A stretch of 36,046 nt of DNA from Cyclobacteriaceae bacterium (lineage in GTDB: Bacteria > Bacteroidota > Bacteroidia > Cytophagales > Cyclobacteriaceae): assembly GCA_025358195.1 (NCBI GenBank), contig JANYKP010000059.1:1-36046 (forward strand), written 5' to 3'. How positions within the stretch are numbered: the stretch's first letter is position 1; every line of letters starts with the position of its first letter. The notes beneath the pieces are model-generated. The model worked only from the letters and a program-made list of their open reading frames with translations, was not told the DNA's origin and did not search any database. This document shows positions 31,101 to 36,046 of this stretch, one piece after another. A program made the translations under genes and the position numbers.

Positions 31101-32888
31101 ATGAAAGAACTTTCGCATCTCAACAAATATCTCCTGAAGTACAAATGGCACCTCTTCTGGGGCCTGGTGTTTGTGCTCATCTCCAATGTATTTCAGATCG
31201 CTCCTGCCGTTATGGTGCGAAACGCCATTGACCTGGTGATGGATAATATCAAGGTATACAGGTCATTTGGGGCGACCAGTGCACAAAAAAAATTCTTTGA
31301 TGTGTTTGCCCAGGGCATCCTGTTGTATGCCGGACTGATACTTGTTATGGCGCTCTTGCGTGGGATTTTTTTGTATTTCGTTCGACAGACATTGATTGTC
31401 ATGAGTCGCCTCATTGAGTATGACATGAAAAACGAAATTTTTGAACATTATCAAACATTACCGTTGAGTTTCTTCAGACGTAATAATACAGGTGACCTGA
31501 TGAACCGGATTTCAGAAGATGTAGGTCGTGTGAGGATGTACCTTGGACCCTCTATTATGTATGGACTCCAGCTTTTTACCCTGTTTTTCATGCTCATTCC
31601 GGTAATGTTTATGATCAGTGTGAAGCTGACCTTGTTTGCTCTTATCCCCTTGCCATTCCTTTCGTTCAGCATTTATTATGTGAATACTATTATCGAGCGG
31701 AGGTCAGAAGAGATCCAAAAAAGCCAATCGAGACTCAGCACGTTCATTCAGGAGGCTTTTTCCGGCATCCGCGTCCTGAAATCTTTTACCCGTGAGAAGG
31801 AATCGGTTGAAAAATTCACCTTGGAAAATGATGTGTACAAACATCAATCGCTCCGACTTACGCGGGTACAATCACTTTTCTTTCCGGTGATGTTTGGTTT
31901 GATTGGCCTGAGCACTATCCTGACCGTTTATGAAGGAAGTGTCGAAGTGATCAATGGCTCACTCACGTTTGGCAACATCGCCGAGTTTATCATCTATGTC
32001 AACCTATTGACCTGGCCTGTGGCATCACTTGGCTGGACCAGCAGCCAGGTGCAACGCGCCGAGGTCTCACAAAAGCGAATCAACGAATTTCTTAAGACAA
32101 AGACAGACCTTATCTCCGAGAGAAATCTCGTTCATCAAATAGCCGGAAAGATTGAATTCAATAATGTCTCCTTCACGTACCCTGACACGGGAATAAGAGC
32201 CCTGAAAAACCTTTCTTTTGATATTCAGGCAGGGGAGTCCCTCGCCATTATTGGATCTACCGGTTCCGGCAAAAGTACGATCGCCAATCTTGTCTCGCGA
32301 TTGTATGATGTTACGGAAGGGGAGATCCGCATTGATGAGATTCCAATAAAGGAGTACAATCTTACATGCCTGCGGAGTCAGATTGGCTATGTACCGCAGG
32401 ATGTATTTCTTTTCAGTGATACAATTTATAACAATATAGCTTTTGGTCTCACCTCAGTGGAGGAACAAAAAATTGCGCAAGCCGCTAAGGATGCGGATGT
32501 GTATCAAAACATTATGAGTTTCCCCCTGGGGTTCAATACGAGGGTGGGAGAGCGAGGGATCACGCTTTCGGGTGGTCAAAAGCAACGCGTGTCGATTGCG
32601 AGGGCCATTGTGCGGGAACCAAAAATACTGATGCTCGATGATGCGCTTTCGGCGGTCGATACAAAGACAGAAAACACCATCCTCAACAGTATGAAGACGA
32701 TCATGCAAGGCCGTACCACGATCATCATTTCTCATCGCGTTTCCTCTGCTAAACTTGCGAATAAAATTATTGTGCTTAACGATGGCGTTCTGGCGGAAGA
32801 AGGCACACATGAAGCGCTGCTGGAACGTAACGGAATTTATCGAGAGCTCTATGAACGGCAAATGATGACGGACGAAGTTGAAAACTGA
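31101..32888 (+). CDS. ABC exporter half-subunit, MdlA-like (degenerate site)
   Basis: 595 aa with a six-helix membrane domain (about 1-320) and an ATPase domain. Walker A is GSTGSGKST (385-393), the signature LSGGQKQR is intact, and Walker B is ILMLDD. Here Asp514 replaces the catalytic Glu, as in MdlA of E. coli and TM287 of Thermotoga, the degenerate halves of heterodimeric exporters. Substrate is unknown. The partner may be the ABC gene at 34243-36015, which has the opposite motif pattern. Its stop (32886-32888) directly abuts the stop of the converging lipoprotein gene, with no base between them, so no separate terminator exists there. Confidence 0.92.
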   Translation: MKELSHLNKYLLKYKWHLFWGLVFVLISNVFQIAPAVMVRNAIDLVMDNIKVYRSFGATSAQKKFFDVFAQGILLYAGLILVMALLRGIFLYFVRQTLIVMSRLIEYDMKNEIFEHYQTLPLSFFRRNNTGDLMNRISEDVGRVRMYLGPSIMYGLQLFTLFFMLIPVMFMISVKLTLFALIPLPFLSFSIYYVNTIIERRSEEIQKSQSRLSTFIQEAFSGIRVLKSFTREKESVEKFTLENDVYKHQSLRLTRVQSLFFPVMFGLIGLSTILTVYEGSVEVINGSLTFGNIAEFIIYVNLLTWPVASLGWTSSQVQRAEVSQKRINEFLKTKTDLISERNLVHQIAGKIEFNNVSFTYPDTGIRALKNLSFDIQAGESLAIIGSTGSGKSTIANLVSRLYDVTEGEIRIDEIPIKEYNLTCLRSQIGYVPQDVFLFSDTIYNNIAFGLTSVEEQKIAQAAKDADVYQNIMSFPLGFNTRVGERGITLSGGQKQRVSIARAIVREPKILMLDDALSAVDTKTENTILNSMKTIMQGRTTIIISHRVSSAKLANKIIVLNDGVLAEEGTHEALLERNGIYRELYERQMMTDEVEN

Positions 32889-33440
32889 TTACTTTGGAAA
32901 AAGTTTGACATATGTAAGTTTGTAGGTGATCGTTGTGTTACCTTCGTTCTCCACACGAACACCTTCCAGGATATCCGCAGTTTTATCAGTGGTGAACGTG
33001 TAGGAAGAGCTTTTATTTCCCGTGAAATGCTTGTACAATAAAATATTTCCATTGGTAGCAATGGTAAATTCTCCCACAACCGAATAGGTCGGGCGCAGCT
33101 CCTGATCCAGGGACAACTCCAGGTATTCCCTTCCGCCTTCTTCCAGATCGCGAAGGATGGCTACCTGAGCGTAATTCTCTTTGCGATCTGTGACTTTTTC
33201 TTTTTCGCCACCACCTAAAAAGCCCTTCCCTCTTTTTGTCACGGAGCCAGAAACAGAATAAATCCCTTCAATGGAGTTGAATTTTTCTTTTTTTAAATAA
33301 CGCTTGATAAGGGACTGAAAGTCTACCTGCTGGTAGGATGAAGCTACGCGCGCATGTTTCATTTGCTGCAGTTTTTGAACGGAACAACCTGACAACAACA
33401 AGACGATTATGAAAATAGGACCGAATATTTTTATGGACAT
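32889..33440 (-). CDS. uncharacterised lipoprotein
   Basis: 183 aa. The signal ends LLLSGC (Cys19, lipobox). The mature part is rich in beta strands (FNSIEGIYSVSGSVTKRG, YLELSLDQELRPTYSVVGEF, YTFTTDKTADILEGVRVEN, TTITYKLTYVKLF). I do not recognise the family. It starts 25 nt after the stop of a small beta-barrel gene on the same strand, which suggests an envelope pair. Its stop touches that of the converging ABC gene. Confidence 0.7.
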   Translation of the reverse strand: MSIKIFGPIFIIVLLLSGCSVQKLQQMKHARVASSYQQVDFQSLIKRYLKKEKFNSIEGIYSVSGSVTKRGKGFLGGGEKEKVTDRKENYAQVAILRDLEEGGREYLELSLDQELRPTYSVVGEFTIATNGNILLYKHFTGNKSSSYTFTTDKTADILEGVRVENEGNTTITYKLTYVKLFPK

Positions 33441-33465
33441 TTCGAATTATTCAAAAGCCGCTGAA

Positions 33466-34179
33466 TCAGAACACATACCGCAAACCCACTCCACCCTGGA
33501 AGCGTTGATAGCCGGGGTCAATTAATGCATCGGTGTATACCTCTATTTCGATAAAGGCAGAGATCGGAAGGGAGAAATGCGAATATTCAAAACCAACCAC
33601 GGCTACCGGGCCATGGGTAGATCGCTGTTCTGTGAATTTTCCAAATTTACCGTCGCTCGGGCTGACGGAAAGATCCGTAAAGCTGTAGTCATATTGGAGT
33701 TTTGTATTGCGCCACTGCCACCCAAGCCCTGCGTAGAACTGCAAGCCCTTCGATATTTTTTCAGCATCCCATTGATATAAAAATTTTGTCTCCACGAACC
33801 AGTCACTGAGCGCTTTGTGTGCGAGGTACTGAATGCTTTGTTCTTTTTTCAAGGTATCGGGCAGGTACGTGGCGAATGCATCCCGGTAATAGCGGTTGTA
33901 CAACCCACTGGCTGCCTTGCCCACATCCACTGCAATGGCAAAGTGTTGGTCTGCATAGAATTTATAGCTGAGGGCAAAAGGATCCCCCAGCTTCAAACCA
34001 AAGCCCTGATACGGATACCGGCTTCCTTCCAGGAGTGGGCACATGATCCGGGCTTTGTTGCTGTTTACATGCGGGATCCGAAAGCCGGAGCTCCGTGGAC
34101 TTTTCCTGACTTGCGCAAATCCACAGGCCGTTCCAAGGAGCAGCACAAGCAAAATCCAAGTGGGTTTTGAACAACGCAT
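33466..34179 (-). CDS. small outer-membrane beta-barrel protein
   Basis: 237 aa. The signal peptide ends at CGFAQ (about residue 22). The rest has alternating aromatic/polar strands (FGLKLGDPFALSYKFY, HFAIAVDVGKAA, GLQFYAGLGWQWRNTKLQYDY, GPVAVVGFEYS, FIEIEVYTD) and ends GGVGLRYVF, with the C-terminal Phe typical of outer-membrane barrels. It probably has eight strands. The function is unknown; the size resembles PorT-type or OmpW/X-type barrels, but nothing specific is seen. It is followed by an envelope lipoprotein 25 nt on. Confidence 0.78.
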   Translation of the reverse strand: MRCSKPTWILLVLLLGTACGFAQVRKSPRSSGFRIPHVNSNKARIMCPLLEGSRYPYQGFGLKLGDPFALSYKFYADQHFAIAVDVGKAASGLYNRYYRDAFATYLPDTLKKEQSIQYLAHKALSDWFVETKFLYQWDAEKISKGLQFYAGLGWQWRNTKLQYDYSFTDLSVSPSDGKFGKFTEQRSTHGPVAVVGFEYSHFSLPISAFIEIEVYTDALIDPGYQRFQGGVGLRYVF

Positions 34180-34184
34180 TAAAG

Positions 34185-34192
34185 CAAAGATA
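34185..34192 (-). promoter_or_regulatory. -7 box immediately before the beta-barrel gene
   Basis: Minus strand TATCTTTG is an exact TAnnTTTG match, but it ends just 5 nt before the ATG at 34179. If used, transcription would start at or near the start codon, giving an almost leaderless mRNA. No downstream ATG, GTG or TTG in frame would leave an intact signal peptide. Confidence 0.45.
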
Positions 34193-34242
34193 GCGGTTTT
34201 GCGTTAAAATATTGAGGGTAACCCCGGGCGGGGGAGTGCGTG

Positions 34243-36015
34243 TCAGACTACTTCTTTGTACTGCATTTTGTGAAGCTGAGCGTAGAATCCTTCCAGGCCA
34301 AGAAGATCTTCGTGCCGGCCAATTTCCTGAACCGCACCCTTGTCAAGCACGATGATTTTGTTCGCTTTTTGGATGGTAGAGAGCCGGTGAGCGATGACAA
34401 TAGATGTGCGGTGGCTCATCATCTTGCCGATGGCTTCCTGGATCATTTCTTCTGTTTCTGAATCCACGGAAGACGTGGCCTCATCGAGTATGAGGATTTT
34501 GGGATCGTACACCATTGCGCGGATAAAAGAAAGTAATTGTCGTTGACCAACGGAGAGGGTCGCGCCGCGCTCCATCACGTTGTAATCGAGTTTGCCAGGC
34601 AGGCGGTCAATGAATTTTTGAGCACCCACTAAGTCCGCCGCGTGCATGATCATCTCGTCGGTTACTTCCTGATTGCCGAGTGTGATATTGTTTCGAATGG
34701 TATCTGAAAAGAGAAAGACATCTTGTAAGACAACGCCGATATTTTTTCGTAGCGCTTGAAGATCATATTCTTTTATATCAACGCCGTCAATTTTTATGGA
34801 ACCCCGATTTATATCGTAAAAGCGGTTTAATAAATTAATGATGGAAGATTTACCGGCCCCGGTAGCGCCTACCATGGCAATCGTCTCTCCAGACTTAATT
34901 TCAAGATTGATATCTTTTAGAACATATTCAGCCTCGTTGTATGCAAACCAAACATGTTCAAATGTTACTTCACCTTTCAGCGACTCCGGCCTGTGGGTGC
35001 CATTGTCCATCCGATGTTCTGTGCTATCCAGAAGATTAATAATCCGGGAAGAACTGACAATACCCATTTGCAAGGTGTTGTATCGATCAGCAATCATTCG
35101 GATGGGACGGAAAAACATTTGGATATACATAATGAATGCGGTCAATGTTCCGATCGTAATGCCGGTTTGTTCAACGTTTAACACACTTTTGGCACCGTAC
35201 CACATTAATAGACCAATACCCATGGCCGCGATAATTTCGGCGACCGGAAAATAGACAGAGTAATAAAGTACTGATTTCAAGTTCGAATCAAGATGATCCT
35301 TGTTGATCTCTTTAAATTTTTCAAACTCACGTTTTTCGCTTCCAAAGATCTGTACAATGTTCATTCCGGTAAGATGCTCTTGAACAAATGAATTAAGATT
35401 GGACACGGCATTGCGCACATCATTAAAGGCGACTTTAATTTTCTCTTTAAATATGTACGTAGCGATAAACATCAGCGGAATGGTGGAAAGACTCACCAGC
35501 GACAACCGCCAGTCAGTCCAGAACATGAAGAAGAGTATGAAGACGATTTGAAGAAGGTCACCCATCATGGCGGCGAGCCCTTCGCTGAATACATCCGCTA
35601 ATGTTTCCACGTCGGAGATGGTGCGCGTTACCAACCGGCCAATGGGTGTCTTGTCAAAAAATTTGAGCCGTAAACCGATAATATGCTCGTACAATTTAAT
35701 GCGGATGTCACGAATTACGTATTGTCCGATACGCCCGGAAATGTAGGTATGAATGTATTGAAGAACCGATTGAAAAATTAAAAGACCGATAAGAAGCAGA
35801 ATGAAATAAACCATCATCTGGTAGTTGCCTACGGCAACATATTTATCCAGAATAATTTGCGTGAGATACACCCGGTACGGAGACAGAAACCCGAGGAAGA
35901 AAGTAAGTACAATTACAAAATAGAATTTGCCCTTGTACGGTTTAATGAATTGAAGAATTCGCTTTAATACCTTAAAGTCGATAATACTGCCGCTGCTGAC
36001 TTTTTCTTTTTCCAT
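34243..36015 (-). CDS. ABC exporter half-subunit, MdlB-like (consensus Walker B)
   Basis: About 590 aa from the ATG at 36015 (MEKEKVSS); a GTG at 36024 lies within the GC-rich repeat and is less likely. It has a six-helix membrane domain (about 1-325) and an ATPase domain with Walker A GATGAGKSS and Walker B ILILDE. The catalytic Glu is at 34480-34482. The signature is LSVGQRQ, with Val (codon 34549-34551) instead of the second residue Gly of LSGGQ. This is the pattern of E. coli MdlB and of other non-degenerate halves of heterodimeric exporters. The substrate is unknown. Transcription comes from outside the window. Confidence 0.92.
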   Translation of the reverse strand: MEKEKVSSGSIIDFKVLKRILQFIKPYKGKFYFVIVLTFFLGFLSPYRVYLTQIILDKYVAVGNYQMMVYFILLLIGLLIFQSVLQYIHTYISGRIGQYVIRDIRIKLYEHIIGLRLKFFDKTPIGRLVTRTISDVETLADVFSEGLAAMMGDLLQIVFILFFMFWTDWRLSLVSLSTIPLMFIATYIFKEKIKVAFNDVRNAVSNLNSFVQEHLTGMNIVQIFGSEKREFEKFKEINKDHLDSNLKSVLYYSVYFPVAEIIAAMGIGLLMWYGAKSVLNVEQTGITIGTLTAFIMYIQMFFRPIRMIADRYNTLQMGIVSSSRIINLLDSTEHRMDNGTHRPESLKGEVTFEHVWFAYNEAEYVLKDINLEIKSGETIAMVGATGAGKSSIINLLNRFYDINRGSIKIDGVDIKEYDLQALRKNIGVVLQDVFLFSDTIRNNITLGNQEVTDEMIMHAADLVGAQKFIDRLPGKLDYNVMERGATLSVGQRQLLSFIRAMVYDPKILILDEATSSVDSETEEMIQEAIGKMMSHRTSIVIAHRLSTIQKANKIIVLDKGAVQEIGRHEDLLGLEGFYAQLHKMQYKEVV

Positions 36016-36016
36016 A

Positions 36017-36046
36017 GGCCTCACCCCCGGCCCCTCTCCGGAGGAG
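36017..36046. repeat. partial GC-rich palindromic repeat at window end
   Basis: The last 30 bases are far more GC-rich than their surroundings and consist of CCTCACCCCCGGCC followed by a CTCCGGAG palindrome that would be completed past the window end. Similar dispersed GC-rich palindromes are common in some Bacteroidota genomes. Only one partial copy is visible here, so its repeat status is inference. It sits directly before the ABC gene start. Confidence 0.4.

Noticed and set aside
34205..34226. GC-rich run (ACCCCGGGCGGGGGAG) before the beta-barrel gene, possibly a repeat or terminator
   Set aside because: The stem is only about four base pairs, no T-tract follows on the minus strand, and it does not match the element at the window end well.
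1..36046. CRISPR arrays, tRNA or rRNA genes, insertion sequences, phage genes
   Set aside because: None was found by eye: no regularly spaced long repeats, no cloverleaf-like segments and no transposase or integrase motifs.

Overview
The window comes from a chromosome of the phylum Bacteroidota, most likely a gliding, Cytophagales-type bacterium. It carries a type IX secretion (T9SS)/gliding motor cluster (porP, gldK, gldL, gldM, gldN) plus sprE/porW. The nusB gene is the long Bacteroidota form, several intergenic regions hold TAnnTTTG-type -7 boxes, and Shine-Dalgarno sequences are largely absent. An F1Fo ATP synthase operon lacks atpD and atpC, an arrangement known in this phylum. No tRNA, rRNA, CRISPR array, insertion sequence or phage gene was seen. 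Composition looks even throughout, so this reads as core genome rather than an island.

Layout. (1) 1-6.95 kb, plus strand: hemD, porP/sprF-like, then gldK-gldL-gldM-gldN, closed by a strong bidirectional terminator. (2) 7.05-13.7 kb, minus strand: one operon of sprE/porW, a class A penicillin-binding protein and uvrC; the first two overlap by about 50 nt. (3) 13.8-20.9 kb, plus strand: M23 peptidase, bactofilin, atpZ, atpI, atpB, atpE, atpF, atpH, atpA, atpG and a terminator. Terminator-like hairpins flank atpE, and a candidate promoter lies before atpB. (4) 20.9-26.8 kb: a UbiA-like membrane protein overlapping a methyltransferase, an SRPBCC protein on the minus strand, a triple-PAS histidine kinase, a GNAT-like protein and a VTT/DedA-type membrane protein. 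(5) 26.75-31.0 kb, minus strand: nusB, ytxH-like, DUF1573 lipoprotein, yajC, ybbR/cdaR-like and coaE. (6) 31.1-36.0 kb: two ABC exporter half-subunits facing each other, with an uncharacterised lipoprotein and a small outer-membrane beta-barrel between them.

How the genes work together. GldL and GldM form the proton-driven inner-membrane motor of the T9SS. GldK and GldN form the periplasmic ring under the outer membrane. SprE/PorW is known to link that ring to the translocon, and PorP/SprF proteins act at the outer membrane with secreted adhesins. The neighbouring PBP, M23 peptidase and bactofilin handle peptidoglycan. The ATP synthase supplies or uses the same proton gradient as the motor.

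The most unusual observations are: a GldN carrying two tandem carbohydrate-binding-module-like repeats inserted between its conserved halves; hairpins bracketing the c-subunit gene; and two distant ABC half-transporters whose ATPase motifs are complementary in the way of a heterodimeric MdlA/MdlB-type exporter.
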